From Sugiyamaella lignohabitans (lineage: Eukaryota > Ascomycota > Dipodascomycetes > Dipodascales > Trichomonascaceae), in assembly GCF_001640025.1 (NCBI RefSeq), contig NC_031672.1, positions 2,418,001 through 2,482,000 of the forward strand: DNA of 64,000 nt, in the 5' to 3' direction. Below are positions 9,441 to 19,413 of the stretch, piece after piece. Positions within the stretch are counted from its first letter, which is position 1, and every line of letters begins with the position of its first letter. A program made the position numbers and the translations under genes. The notes beneath the pieces are model-generated. The model searched no databases, was not told where the DNA came from, and worked only from the letters and a program-made list of their open reading frames with translations.

Positions 9441-9872
9441 CTATGTTCGGAGTTTCCCAGTGGTCAAGTGTGGTTGGTTGGTGGTACCGTTTCTAGTCGA
9501 GACGCATGGCTCAGGATGCCAATGCGATGGTAAGACTTCTATTATCGGCTGGTTGAGGAGTCTGTCAGAATCAGACCTCAGCGAAGCAAGATCGCGAGAT
9601 ACGTCTGTCAGAGAGAAACCTGCAAGCAGCCGATAGTCGAAGTCTTTCCTATTGAGTGTCTGCCAAGGAGGTGCCAGCACAATAGGAGTACCATAAAGTG
9701 AAACGGTAGAGTCGAAGTGGTGGAGTGGCAGCCGCTGGGCGCCTGGTCCAGATGATTCGAATGAAGATGACCAACCAACCATAATTGAGTGAAGTGGGGG
9801 AACATAATTGGGAGAATCCGGATAATAGTACCCTGGTTTAGGAGTGATGACGTGAGGAAGATTCAGGAACAA
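9441..9872 (-). CDS. Open frame overlapping the 3' end of the PIPK-like gene; possible shifted continuation
   Basis: 143 codons on the minus strand. It overlaps the last 10 nt of the PIPK-like gene in another frame and begins with an ATG inside that gene's last codons. Composition is mixed and not low-complexity. I recognise no domain. It may be a C-terminal extension separated by a frameshift or unspliced intron, or a random open frame. The adjacent pseudokinase makes a decaying 3' end plausible. Confidence 0.3.
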   Translation of the reverse strand: MFLNLPHVITPKPGYYYPDSPNYVPPLHSIMVGWSSSFESSGPGAQRLPLHHFDSTVSLYGTPIVLAPPWQTLNRKDFDYRLLAGFSLTDVSRDLASLRSDSDRLLNQPIIEVLPSHWHPEPCVSTRNGTTNQPHLTTGKLRT

Positions 9873-11089
9873 GGGGTTAAAGGAGTGACCGTTGATTGAA
9901 GAAGAAATCGAAGTTCATCATTGTAGGTAAAGTATTGTCTTCTGGAGTTATTGCCAAGCATTCTTCTTCTCTCTCTCTTTCCAGTTGGGGTGGTGTCGTA
10001 TCTCAACCAGTCGTAAACTTTGATAGTAAGTTCACCGTCGTATTCAGCAACACCAATTCGATAGTTGACCGATTGGATTTCAGAAAGAAACTTCAGATCT
10101 TCAGTGACTCGGTGATAGAGTCTGTTTTGAGTGGATTTGTTGTCAGTAGTGGGGATGTGCTCCATAAGTTGGGATCCAAGGCGGTTAAAGCCTGCAATCC
10201 ATCTCACCATGTTGTCAATCTGAACGTGACACTTGTTCAAAAATTCAGTCTCATCCTTCTTCGTGTACTCAATGGCAAAGAACTCGCCGCCAACTCGGTA
10301 GAGTCCGACATATGCGGCCAGGTGGGTGGTGGGATAGGATTTGGTTCTCAGGTGCTTGACAAGCTTCTTTGCATAATTGTTCAGTGCGAATGCCCTGTCG
10401 GCAGTGAGAGGGTGGAGTAAGAATTGGTGATCACGAGAGATGAAGAGTCCAGTAGTGTCCATTCCGTCAGTTCGAATCCAGTTATTACATGCCTTCTTGA
10501 AATAGTGGTCCGATACGTTGAATAACTTTCTGAGGGCAGTGAAGTCTGGTTTGTTGAAGGCCTCGAAGCTGTTATTGTTGATGTTATCAATAGACAGTCT
10601 CTTGAAATGGTCAAGAGAGTATTTATTCGAAGTACCGAATGTGGACTTGAGTTTGGAACAAAAAGTCTTTTCCTTTTCAATGAGGGCACAGACGCCTTGA
10701 GTGAGGAATTTCAATTTGGCGATAAAGGAGTCGCTGAATTCTGCCTGGGATTTGTTCTTAGGAGCCAGTTCTCTAGCAATACGAGTGGGGATGTAGTTAC
10801 CAGGCACCTTGGACGAGGAAGGCGAAGTAGAAGTAGTAGTGGTAGAAGTGGTCGAAGTACTAGCAGAAGAGGCACTAGACTTTTTAAAACAGTTGAAAAA
10901 ACGTTTGATGCCCCTGAAGAGAGAGCCAAAAGTACTCTTGGAAGGTCCCCTGACTCCATTGTCCCCCATCGGGGAGAAAAAAGGATTGTGTTCATCAGAG
11001 AACATCAACACTTCTCCCTTTGGTTTAAGAGACTTTGGGTCATCATTAATGACCCCTTCAAGATTAGCTCTTCTACAATGGTCGAGCAT
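9863..11089 (-). CDS. PIP-kinase-like pseudokinase, 408 aa
   Basis: The C-terminal half (about 172-380) follows the PIP4P5-kinase fold. SFEAFNKPDFTALRKLFNV (174-192) matches the start of the domain, HQFLLHPLTADRAFALNN (221-238) the strand that normally carries the ATP-binding Lys (IIKTI), and LAAYVGLYRVGGEFFAIEY the following core. LKFLSEIQSVNYRIGV stands where the family has FLxxxNIMDYSLLVGI. The Lys is His226 and no DLKGS motif is present, so catalysis is unlikely. Residues 71-93 are a Ser/Thr run; a basic/aromatic patch (FRGIKRFFNCFKK, 58-70) precedes it. It is paralogous to the gene at 43790-44785, including about 60 residues upstream of the kinase-like part, and more distantly to 48396-50240. 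Role unknown; a lipid- or kinase-binding decoy is one possibility. Confidence 0.72.
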   Translation of the reverse strand: MLDHCRRANLEGVINDDPKSLKPKGEVLMFSDEHNPFFSPMGDNGVRGPSKSTFGSLFRGIKRFFNCFKKSSASSASTSTTSTTTTSTSPSSSKVPGNYIPTRIARELAPKNKSQAEFSDSFIAKLKFLTQGVCALIEKEKTFCSKLKSTFGTSNKYSLDHFKRLSIDNINNNSFEAFNKPDFTALRKLFNVSDHYFKKACNNWIRTDGMDTTGLFISRDHQFLLHPLTADRAFALNNYAKKLVKHLRTKSYPTTHLAAYVGLYRVGGEFFAIEYTKKDETEFLNKCHVQIDNMVRWIAGFNRLGSQLMEHIPTTDNKSTQNRLYHRVTEDLKFLSEIQSVNYRIGVAEYDGELTIKVYDWLRYDTTPTGKRERRRMLGNNSRRQYFTYNDELRFLLQSTVTPLTPCS

Positions 11090-11792
11090 TGGTTCTGATT
11101 AAGACGATGAAATGATGGATCAAGCCAAGTAATTGTTCCAAACCAATATTAATTAATGATGGTGGAGTTAGACAACACGATGCAAGCTGTGTACTAGTCT
11201 AACAGTCTGAAAAAATCTTATTAGTGACAATGGATCAGATAACACAATAGAAGTTGTGTTGGTGAGTTTAACCAAAAGATATGACCGTGAAAAAGGTCAA
11301 ATAAAGCTGTCAATGAAAATAGAGCACAACGAAAGTACTCTGCTACCACGAATTAAAACAGTGGAAAAATAGAGCTAGTCAAAGAGCCAGTAAGATCCTA
11401 GAAGAGATAAAAAGAATCTAATGGCACTAGCAATCGGAAAAAAGACACTTCCAGCACAAAATCAAGCTTTCAAAACTAAAGCCAACTGAACAATAAACAG
11501 TCAATCAGCCAGAACCTCGAAATAGTAGTCAGAGCTTATAAAAAAATCCAACCGGTCAAAAAAATAGTAATACTCGCGGATCTGATGTCAACTGCAAAAA
11601 AATCTGGTGTAGGAAAGATAAAGAGGAAGAAACGATCTTTTCGAGAGGACGCACCGCCTATATATACAACCCACCCACCGGCCCATAACAGACCCCATCC
11701 CCATAACCCACCGTCTACCACGACGCCGCTTGACCCCATAACTTCACGGCATCTTGCAGCGGCAGCCGTGCGCCGGACGCTTCGGGCCCTGC

Positions 11793-11840
11793 TTATCTCG
11801 CATATGCAGGGGGCATGCAGGGACGATTGGCGATGAGATA
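11793..11840. repeat. Short repeat with TATCT/AGATA ends, copy 1
   Basis: TTATCTCGCATATG ... GGCGATGAGATA, 48 bp. A related copy is at 47861-47903 (TTATCTTGCATATG ... GGCGATGAGATA). Both lie close to a GC half-element. Confidence 0.55.
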
Positions 11841-11860
11841 CCACTCCGGGCGGGGGACAT

Positions 11861-11914
11861 GCCTCCGGCGGCTGGGGCTCCGCCCCAGACCCCGTGGCTC
11901 CTGCTTCGCAGGAG
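11861..11914 (+). repeat. GC-rich half-element, left-arm orientation
   Basis: Left arm and CTCCTGC-TTC-GCAGGAG. The matching right half is not adjacent but 259 bp away at 12174-12227. Confidence 0.92.
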
Positions 11915-12173
11915 ATACGCGGGATCCCAATGATATTCAGAAGAAACCGGGTTTAATATCGCTGACCCATAGGACTACTTCTAAAGCATGCCGTTTATCG
12001 GGTTTTAGTATTTAATACAAATTATCACTAATATAATTAATATTTCAAGGAGATTAATACAGAGATTGAGGCGAAAATACGAGTGGCTCGTTAGCAAGAG
12101 CTGACACTGAAAAAACAACTGATAAACAGCATCGAATCGGGCAGATTCCAGTAGAATCAGGGACCCGACGTCT

Positions 12174-12227
12174 CTCCTGCGAAGCAGGAGCCACGGGGCC
12201 TGAGGCGGAGCCCCAGCCGCCGGAGGC
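12174..12227 (+). repeat. GC-rich half-element, right-arm orientation
   Basis: CTCCTGC-GAA-GCAGGAG and right arm ending GCCGCCGGAGGC. It ends 70 nt downstream of the DUF4050 gene's stop codon. Confidence 0.92.
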
Positions 12228-12297
12228 AGGTGGGGATGCGAGTTTGAGGAGAGATTAATAAATTATGCAAAGAAATATGAGATAAATAGCGAACCGT

Positions 12298-13905
12298 CTA
12301 AGTGATTTTGATGCCGTAGACAGGACGGTGGGTCGGTTTCGGTTGAGAGGCGGCCATGGCGGCCACAGCAGACCGCGAGGCGGCAGCAGCAGCCTCCCAT
12401 TGACCGTCAGAGACCCAGCCAGCTTTGATGACTTTGAGAGCGTCAGCGAGATTAAGAGGTTGCCGCAGAGGACGTGCTTGTTGCACCAGACACTGGTATA
12501 TTTTAGGGTACATCGACTGAGGCACGTTGACAAGCGCACTTTCTCGGTGAACAATCTGGTCCGATCCTTTCGTCCACTCGCGGCGAATCCGTTTCCATTC
12601 TTTATATCCGGGGTTAATGCGTTCTTCTTCTTCTTCAGCTTCGTCGTCGGTCCGGAACTCGCCATCACTGTCAGCAGCAGTCTCTATTGCTGCTGGTGCG
12701 GTTTGCGACGTCGTAAGTGGTGGTCGCGAGGAGGTTGTAACGGGGCCTCGTTTAACATCTGAGATGACAGTTCCATTGGCGGCAACTCCTGGAGCTCCAC
12801 TGTTTCCGTCGACTGCTGGCCCTGTAGAGCCAGCAGCAGCAGTTTGGTTATTAGCGACAGCATTGTTGTTTGTATCGGCAGCAGAAACAGCAGTAGCAGG
12901 ATTCACAGGAGGTTTAGAGGTGGACTCGGTGGTTTCCTGATCACGAGCAGCTTCTTTAGAACTGGGCATGTTTGACTCGTCTTCGTCGTCTTCTAACTCT
13001 TCCCGTACTTTGGTCTCTTTTCCTTTATGGTCATGAATTTGTTTGTCTATGGTTGATGCTGTCAGGTCTTTTGCATTAGCATTAGCATTAACATCAGCAT
13101 TCTCATCAGCATCAGCAGTGGCCGTAGCAGTTGATTCGACTCCAGTGGCAGCAGTAGTGCCAGTATCAGCAGTGACAGTGGCAGCAGCAGTAGTAGTAGC
13201 AGTAGCGGATGCAGTAGTAGAAACAGCTGATGGATCGGTACCAGCAGCGGCACTGGGAACTACAGATCCATTTACAGATGCAGCATTTCCAGTAGCATTA
13301 TCAGACTTGACTGGGGCAGATGGCGATACTAAAGGAGTGCCGACATTCGAGTTAGTAGCCATTTGTTGATGGTAGTCGTTCACAAAATAACCCTCACTTT
13401 CTCTTCTTTCCCCACCGCCATAAGAACTTCGAGTTCCACTTGGCGTTATAGGTGGTGAATAAATATTTTTCGAATTATTCGTCCCAGTTGGGAATAAGTA
13501 GCTGGGTTTGGACATTGAGCCGCTCGCCGCACCTGCACCCCCGCCGCCAGCCCCCGTCGACTGAACAGGGGTGATATAACGAGGCAAGAACAGCTGGTCG
13601 ACAATAGAAGGAGCGTATGAATAGGCTGAGTTGGTCGATTGATAAGACACTGCAGTATCAGTTCGACGGAGTGCAGTGCCAGACATACTATTTCGTCGTT
13701 TTAGTTTCTGATTCTTCTTTGACGACGATGACCCAAACGCACTCTTGACCATCTTCTTGATAGCTTTAAACGGATTGAAACTCGATTTTTGCTGTTCCTC
13801 AACCACTGGCTCTTCAGAAGCAACCGAGTACTGAGAGTATCTCCGAGATTTTGTTGGCGCAGTAGTTGTCGCCGTCGAGAACGACGGCCTTAGATAGTCG
13901 GTCAT
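12298..13905 (-). CDS. Gag1-like clamp (DUF4050) domain protein
   Basis: 535 residues. The last ~110 residues contain NPGYKEWKRIRREWTKG, then YPKIYQCLVQQARPLRQPLN and LADALKVIKAGWVSDGQW. This is the conserved fungal DUF4050 pattern, now called the Gag1-like clamp domain; Gag1 has been linked to TORC1 regulation in fission yeast. The N-terminus has a basic segment (SFNPFKAIKKMVKSAFGSSS) that could bind membrane. Residues ~190-400 are low-complexity Ala/Thr/Val/Asn with acidic patches, typical of disorder. The start is the ATG at 13905. A long leader with no upstream coding exon precedes it. Domain call is fairly secure; function in this organism is inferred only. Confidence 0.8.
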   Translation of the reverse strand: MTDYLRPSFSTATTTAPTKSRRYSQYSVASEEPVVEEQQKSSFNPFKAIKKMVKSAFGSSSSKKNQKLKRRNSMSGTALRRTDTAVSYQSTNSAYSYAPSIVDQLFLPRYITPVQSTGAGGGGAGAASGSMSKPSYLFPTGTNNSKNIYSPPITPSGTRSSYGGGERRESEGYFVNDYHQQMATNSNVGTPLVSPSAPVKSDNATGNAASVNGSVVPSAAAGTDPSAVSTTASATATTTAAATVTADTGTTAATGVESTATATADADENADVNANANAKDLTASTIDKQIHDHKGKETKVREELEDDEDESNMPSSKEAARDQETTESTSKPPVNPATAVSAADTNNNAVANNQTAAAGSTGPAVDGNSGAPGVAANGTVISDVKRGPVTTSSRPPLTTSQTAPAAIETAADSDGEFRTDDEAEEEEERINPGYKEWKRIRREWTKGSDQIVHRESALVNVPQSMYPKIYQCLVQQARPLRQPLNLADALKVIKAGWVSDGQWEAAAAASRSAVAAMAASQPKPTHRPVYGIKIT

Positions 13906-14647
13906 AGTGCACGATGAGGCTGTTCAACAAGATAAGGTATAGACGACGGTATGGTTGTATGTTCTGTCTCAATTGTAGATAATATAATACAATAGAGCTT
14001 TGCCGAAAGGACTGTGACAACTTTTCGAAAACTTCTGTGTTTTTTTTAGTAGAAAATTCTCTGGCCGATTTTCGATGCTAGATTGACGCTTATGCTCGAC
14101 GAGACTGGTTGACTATATCCAGCAGCGAAACGAAAGTTTCGGTGAAAAATCCTGATCTCTGTTACCCCAGAGACACACGCACAACCAGCTAATTTCCACA
14201 CAAGGTCCAAGAGAGATTCTGTAATCGTAACAGCTGAATTATATCTCCCGATCAGTTCACTGGTGGTACCTCTGATCCAAACGACAGGCCTACCAAAATC
14301 ACTCTTTTCTCACTACTTCCTCACAAAAATCCGGTCGTATCACCAAACTCAACAAACACCCAGCACAGACCCGTGTTACTTGTATATCTCCAACCTCTTT
14401 AACCGGCTTTTCAGCAGATAATCAGATAAATGGGAAGTAATATCGAACGCCAAGCTGCCCTCCTGCTGGATCTACCGCCATGTCCTGCCGCGCCACGATA
14501 GGCACGATAACTGCTTCTTTGTTGTTATGTCTAATATGCTCGTATACGCTCGTCAGCCCTGCAGACCCGGGCTGCTGCAGCTGCCTGGTGGGCATACTTC
14601 CGGGCTCCGCCCGGACCTTGTGTGTTCTTCCTTTGACGGGCCAACCT

Positions 14648-14702
14648 GCCTCCGGCGGCTGGGGCTCCGCCCCAGACCCCGTTGCTCGAGCTTCGCTCGA
14701 GT
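14648..14702 (+). repeat. GC-rich half-element with a variant perfect stem
   Basis: Left arm followed by CTCGAGC-TTC-GCTCGAG, a fully paired form of the usually imperfect CTCTCGC-type hairpin. A small TCCGGGCTCCGCCCGGA palindrome lies about 40 bp upstream. Confidence 0.9.
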
Positions 14703-15023
14703 CACGTCTTGGACTCTCCCATTTTCGGCGGTCAGACGAAGTTGATGGCCTTGTCAGTGGTCTCGTGACCGGACCATTTCTGGATCAATGGTCGGTCCTG
14801 GTAAACAGACCATTGGGTCTGGTTGCCGGGACACGGCTGGTGAACAAGGCCACTGGCCAGCAAAGCCCGGAATGGTGGATTCAGGGGTAACTCCCCGGCG
14901 AATGGTGCGGAATTACCGGCGGTAAGGGCCCCACTTTTAGTGCCACATGAGCGCTGGCCCTGAAGGTGCAGGTGCATGGAAGCCTGTCTTGCATGAGCCC
15001 GCCGCCGGCGGGGGATGGGGTGT

Positions 15024-15176
15024 GCCTCCGGCGGCTGGGGCTCCGCCCCAGACCCTGGTTGCTCCTCTCGCTGCGCTCGAGTCGTTACGTGGGGGCGGGG
15101 TACTAACACACCCAGGAGAATCTCCTGCGAAGCAGGAGCAACCAGGGTCTGGGGCAGAGCCCCAGCCGCCGGAGGC
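15024..15176 (+). repeat. Full GC-rich nested inverted-repeat element
   Basis: 153 bp, with a longer spacer than usual. CTCTCGC-type hairpin on the left, CTCCTGC-GAA-GCAGGAG on the right. The outer palindrome is extended by GGGG upstream and CCCC downstream. Confidence 0.93.
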
Positions 15177-16300
15177 ACGTCCCCTCCCCCAAGCAAGGTG
15201 GGGTATGAGGGGTGCGGGGTCGTAGCGGGGAAAGTCAATGCAAGGGTCAGGGGAGCGGGCATATGAAATGTGTCCGGGGGGATAGTTGGACTCGGTTTAG
15301 TAAGGGGTGAATCGCCGGATCGAAGGACAGCTGAGCGTTGACCGGCTGATTGCGGTGTGGGTAGTAGGGGTCGGTGATGGACGACGTCAGCAGATTTCCC
15401 ACTAAAACTGATCAGCCGGTTTTATGCAAATACCGGTAAACTCTAAATGCAGGTCGAATCTGCTACTGGAGACCCACTGATCTGACCACTGATAGACATT
15501 AGGTCTGTGGTGACGCACTGGTCCTGGTCTCGTTATGTATCCTTCTTCCTGTCTTTTTTTACAAGTGTGAGACTTCTCAAGAACAAGCTTTTTATTGGTT
15601 TAAAAGCATTAAAGCTAGAATAGTAGAATCAAATATAACATCCAGAATTTTGGTAGTGGTATCGGTAGGAGCAAGCTAATCTGGCTCGGGGCTAATCTAC
15701 TACTATTAGAGCGATACCGGAGATAACAGCTATTTGGAGTTTCTGCAGTGTTATTTGTTGACAGGGCAGCAAATAAGTACTTTGGTGGTTCTTTTAATCT
15801 CGTTTATAGTTCAATTTAAATGAGAGAGGTGTGGAAGAGAGAGTGTAGAAAAGAGAGTTGAGGAGTCTGTCATAGCCAGATTAGATTGGTGGTAATAAGA
15901 CGCAGTGCCGTGGTTTGGTGTGTTCTAACGGTGAGAAAGCTGATAAAGTTTGATATCTCGCCTGATTCTTAGTTTGTGGGGTCGACTTGGTTTAGAGTTC
16001 AATACCGTATCTTTCATTGGAGCTGTGAGGGCGGTTGGTATATTGTTAGCAGTTGGTTGATCTGATTTCGTTTTCCGATTTGTCTGTTCTGATTTCGTCT
16101 GCACAGGTTTTGTGTGGTTTGTCTTGCCTCTGGTAGGTTCTGTTTGATCGCCTCTGCTCAGGTTTTGTCTGGTTTGTTTTTTTTCTCTGGTCGGTCTTGT
16201 ACTGGCTTGGGTGCAAAACTGTTGTATACCTGGTCTGGTCTGTTGTATCTGAACTAGTTTTTTTTATCTTATCCACTTCTATCAACCTATTCATTTGTCA

Positions 16301-16804
16301 ATGGCGGTTGCATCTCCACACCCCTCGTACTCCTCGTCACCGTGTGAGCCAGTTAGAATTATGGAGCAGTCTTTGGAGGAGGTAATCTACACTGACGGCT
16401 GTGTTCTGGATGATGGAAAAGCAGGATATGGAGCGTATTTTGGTCCTAATGATGCGAGAAATGCTAGCTATTTCTTCACTGATGGGCCCAGAGATCTACA
16501 CCGAGCTGAAGCAAAGGCTATTTCTCTTGCACTTAACAGAGTGAGAAATGTACCCGAGGTAAGAGTCTTGTCTAATTCAGATGTTATTGTTGACGCTATT
16601 TACAGCAACGAGACAGGTGATCCTGAATGGTCAAGTGAAATAGGCGATATTAGAGTGCGGATTAATGTCCTAACCAAGAATAATATTCATGCTGAAGTTT
16701 ACAAAATCGACAGCGATGAGATACCTGGATTTGTGCATGCTAGAAATCTAGCTTTCCAGGCAGCCAAGGCTTCGAAAGTTAAGGAGGTGACTGAAGACTT
16801 CTAA
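16301..16804 (+). CDS. RNase H-fold protein lacking the fourth catalytic acid
   Basis: 167 residues. The RNase HI pattern is visible: YTDG with Asp32, AGYGAYFG (41-48), HRAEAKAISLALNRV with Glu70, and NSDVIVDAI with Asp94. In RNase HI the last block (DELA in E. coli) supplies the fourth carboxylate. Here it reads VHARNLA, with Arg148 at the Asp position, so metal-dependent cleavage may be lost or altered. It is about half the length of yeast RNH1 and has no N-terminal hybrid-binding domain. The ATG at 16301 is the first in frame. It could be a domesticated RNase H from a retroelement or a divergent cellular enzyme; no retroelement parts are seen nearby. Confidence 0.7.
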   Translation: MAVASPHPSYSSSPCEPVRIMEQSLEEVIYTDGCVLDDGKAGYGAYFGPNDARNASYFFTDGPRDLHRAEAKAISLALNRVRNVPEVRVLSNSDVIVDAIYSNETGDPEWSSEIGDIRVRINVLTKNNIHAEVYKIDSDEIPGFVHARNLAFQAAKASKVKEVTEDF

Positions 16805-17684
16805 CCAATGTATTATATTTTCCCGGGATTTTCGACCTTATTGGGTCATTCGCTATGAACATGGCACTTTCTGTTTGATTGATATAAGGATCAGTCGTAC
16901 CAACTGGTCATCACACTACTCATTCCTTGGCTGGTCTGAGGACTTCGACATGGTCTGCCAGTTCTTTACAACTCTCCTTGTACTAGTGACACCAACTGTA
17001 ACAGAACCATTCATCTCACTATCGCCATAGAATCATTCAAGATATCGACACAACGGCATCTTATGTAGAACGTATACGCTATATACGCTGCTGGGTAGTA
17101 TTATATTGCATCAGCAATTACCGAGATCAATCCAAGGTTTCTCATTTACCTGCGAGATAATCGGCCTGTAGTTACGAATTGAATAAAAACTGCGAGCTAC
17201 AACCGCAATTATTAAGAACTTTGTTTCAAATGTTGAAAACTACTCGGATTTGAGCTGTGGCTGATGCAGTGATCGCCAGGTTTACTTTGGCACCTTTACG
17301 TCAGAATCTGTCCCACAAACGTAATATTCCATAATAAAAAACAATCAGTTGTAGTGTTTAGAGCTTATAGTAGGTACTTCAACAAAAATTTCACAAATTT
17401 TCAGTCGAATATCAGACTTTTTTCCACAATAGCTCTCAGCTCGCATTTTACCTAATCGCTCTGTGAAACCCGATAACTGCTTGGATAAGAAGTGCAGTTG
17501 TCGATCGCTGCGAACTACCGTCTCAGCCCCTGCTCGAATCTACATCAGCATTTCAACTCAGCTCCAAAATTACGAGCTTTATTTTACACGACCTTTCTTC
17601 AAAAAAGACAGACAGTAGATATTCTATTATCTTATTCACATCGTTCATTCCTGCTTCAACGGGAACAGAACTGACTACTAAACA
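16805..17684. other. Intergenic, promoter region of the zinc-cluster gene; nothing recognised
   Basis: AT-rich, without repeats or GC elements and without a supported coding frame. Confidence 0.5.
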
Positions 17685-19376
17685 ATGGCAGTAACAAAAT
17701 ATTCACAAAGACCCGTCACTACGTGTGAGCCCTGCAGACGTCTTAAGCGCAAATGTGACTTCAGAACTATTGAAAATGGCGGACCCTGTTCGAATTGTGT
17801 GATGCGAAAGATCGAAGACCAATGCCAGCTACCCAATATAGCGACTTTGGCAAGTAGCGCCAGCCAATCGCCTGTGGAAAAAATGGTTGGCATGTCGGTA
17901 TTTTCAGATTCATCAGCAGGTGGTTTATCGACTGGTTCCAGTATTCCGGCTTCTTCTCCTAATCCACATCTCAATTTTCCTACTCAATTTCTAATAGCTT
18001 GTCTTACAAGGTATATCCAAACTCCGGAACTATCGTTTTTTGTGGACGAAGAAGCTGCCATGTTCGCGCTGATAGAACTGTCTGCCGGCAGGTCCGATCT
18101 AATAGCTCTATCTTCTCTGTATGCCATGTGTGCACAAATAATACTCCGTAGAGGTGCAACTGTATCAGCAGAGTTTGGATTCGAAGGCAATCGTATCCAG
18201 TTATGTGAGACACTGTTCAATCTACATCTGCTTGTTTATGACAAAGCAGAGTACTCTATAAAGAATGGTCTTCAGTTTATCGAGGCTCTCATCCTTCGTA
18301 CAAACTATTATGCTGATACCGAACGATATCAAGATGCCATGGAAACATATCAACGTGCACTGGCAATGTATACCGAGAATGCCAGTTATCTGGATACCCT
18401 ACATTTATCTGTCAATCCGATGAACCAGGCTAGAATCAAACGTCAGCTAACCCTAGATAAAATGTATCTTGGCTTGTGTACTGTGGAGTCTGTGATTGCC
18501 AATGAAAAAGGTGGGATCCCTTCTCTGGCTGAGTATAGAGAGGGTACATTGAAATTTGCCGATTTCACTCTAGAAAGGCGGTGGAAAGTGCTATGTCTAT
18601 CCAGAAAGGCTTCAATGCTACTCAGTAAAGCAGGTCCTAATCAAGCAGATACTGTGGCTTGCTCGGAGTTTGCTGAGTTTGAGAAAGAAGCCCTATCCAG
18701 CATTAATTATATCGATACAGTGGAAGGACAACTTCACCCTTATGGCCAGTTAGAGCTGTACACATTGCTCATAAAAATAATCACCAGACGGGTACTGTCA
18801 AAACATACCGACGAATCAGAACCTCTTCAGACTGTTCTAAACAAGGCAGCACATTTTGGAGTGGAATTTGCTATTAGAATGGAAACTTTCCTTTCTCTCG
18901 GTCGTCAAACTCCTTATGGTGTATCTTGTATGGGTTCAGCGCCGTACCTAGCGTATTCGGTGTTCCAAGGTTTGACTTGTATCTGGATGCTATCAAAGTT
19001 TTGCAAACGTTTATTTATTTTGGAGCCCAATTTTGAGAGCATCAACGAGCGACTATGGACTGCCATTGAATCAGTTCGAAACGATTCTAAAATTTGTAAA
19101 TTTACAATCACTTTGTTCCACGGTCTAGATCTACTCAGCAGGAACAATAAAAATGATGGATATGGTACGAAAATTCCCAGTGAGTTGCAGTCAGGAATTC
19201 TTCCAATTGCTCTCCAGTGGAATGAAGCTACCGATGATAACTGGTTAGATTTCCAACCTACGTATAACGACCGTGCGTTATGGACACAGCTGTTCTCACA
19301 AGACTTTGATTTCGACCTCAAGTTGCCCGACTCCGAATTCGAGTATGATCCAAACGATTTAATCTTTTTGAACTAA
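17685..19376 (+). CDS. Zn(II)2Cys6 transcription regulator, 563 aa
   Basis: A fungal zinc cluster near the N-terminus: Cys14, Cys17, Cys24, Cys35, Cys38 and Cys47 (CEPCRRLKRKC ... CSNC ... C), with the basic RRLKRK run between the second and third Cys. The remaining ~500 residues are helix-rich and resemble the middle-homology region of such regulators, with no motif that points to a regulated pathway. The tail (about 530-563) is acidic and aromatic (DFDFDLKLPDSEFEYDPND), suggestive of an activation domain. The ATG at 17685 is the first in frame. It is convergent with the helicase gene, stop to stop 37 nt apart. Target genes are unknown. Confidence 0.85.
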   Translation: MAVTKYSQRPVTTCEPCRRLKRKCDFRTIENGGPCSNCVMRKIEDQCQLPNIATLASSASQSPVEKMVGMSVFSDSSAGGLSTGSSIPASSPNPHLNFPTQFLIACLTRYIQTPELSFFVDEEAAMFALIELSAGRSDLIALSSLYAMCAQIILRRGATVSAEFGFEGNRIQLCETLFNLHLLVYDKAEYSIKNGLQFIEALILRTNYYADTERYQDAMETYQRALAMYTENASYLDTLHLSVNPMNQARIKRQLTLDKMYLGLCTVESVIANEKGGIPSLAEYREGTLKFADFTLERRWKVLCLSRKASMLLSKAGPNQADTVACSEFAEFEKEALSSINYIDTVEGQLHPYGQLELYTLLIKIITRRVLSKHTDESEPLQTVLNKAAHFGVEFAIRMETFLSLGRQTPYGVSCMGSAPYLAYSVFQGLTCIWMLSKFCKRLFILEPNFESINERLWTAIESVRNDSKICKFTITLFHGLDLLSRNNKNDGYGTKIPSELQSGILPIALQWNEATDDNWLDFQPTYNDRALWTQLFSQDFDFDLKLPDSEFEYDPNDLIFLN

Positions 19377-19413
19377 TATGCAACTAAATTTTTATTGTTT
19401 GTATATACATGCC

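Larger units (their letters stand above)
11090..12297. other. Intergenic; two facing GC half-elements, no gene seen
   Basis: AT-rich upstream region of the PIPK-like gene (11090-11640), then a TATATATA-like stretch near 11660. A short TATCTCGCAT...ATGAGATA repeat (11793-11840) and two GC half-elements follow. No coding frame is supported. Confidence 0.55.
13906..16300. other. Long intergenic region; two GC elements, no gene seen
   Basis: 5' flank of the DUF4050 gene, then GC element copies at 14648-14702 and 15024-15176, then a T-rich region upstream of the RNase H-like gene. That last part holds two imperfect ~50-bp copies of a CAGGTTTTGT[C/G]TGGTTTGT-type unit (about 16095-16200). No coding frame is supported. 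Confidence 0.55.

Noticed and set aside
16061..16250. Retroelement LTR upstream of the RNase H-like gene
   Set aside because: Only T-rich imperfect duplications are present; no TG...CA ends, primer-binding site, gag, protease or reverse transcriptase.
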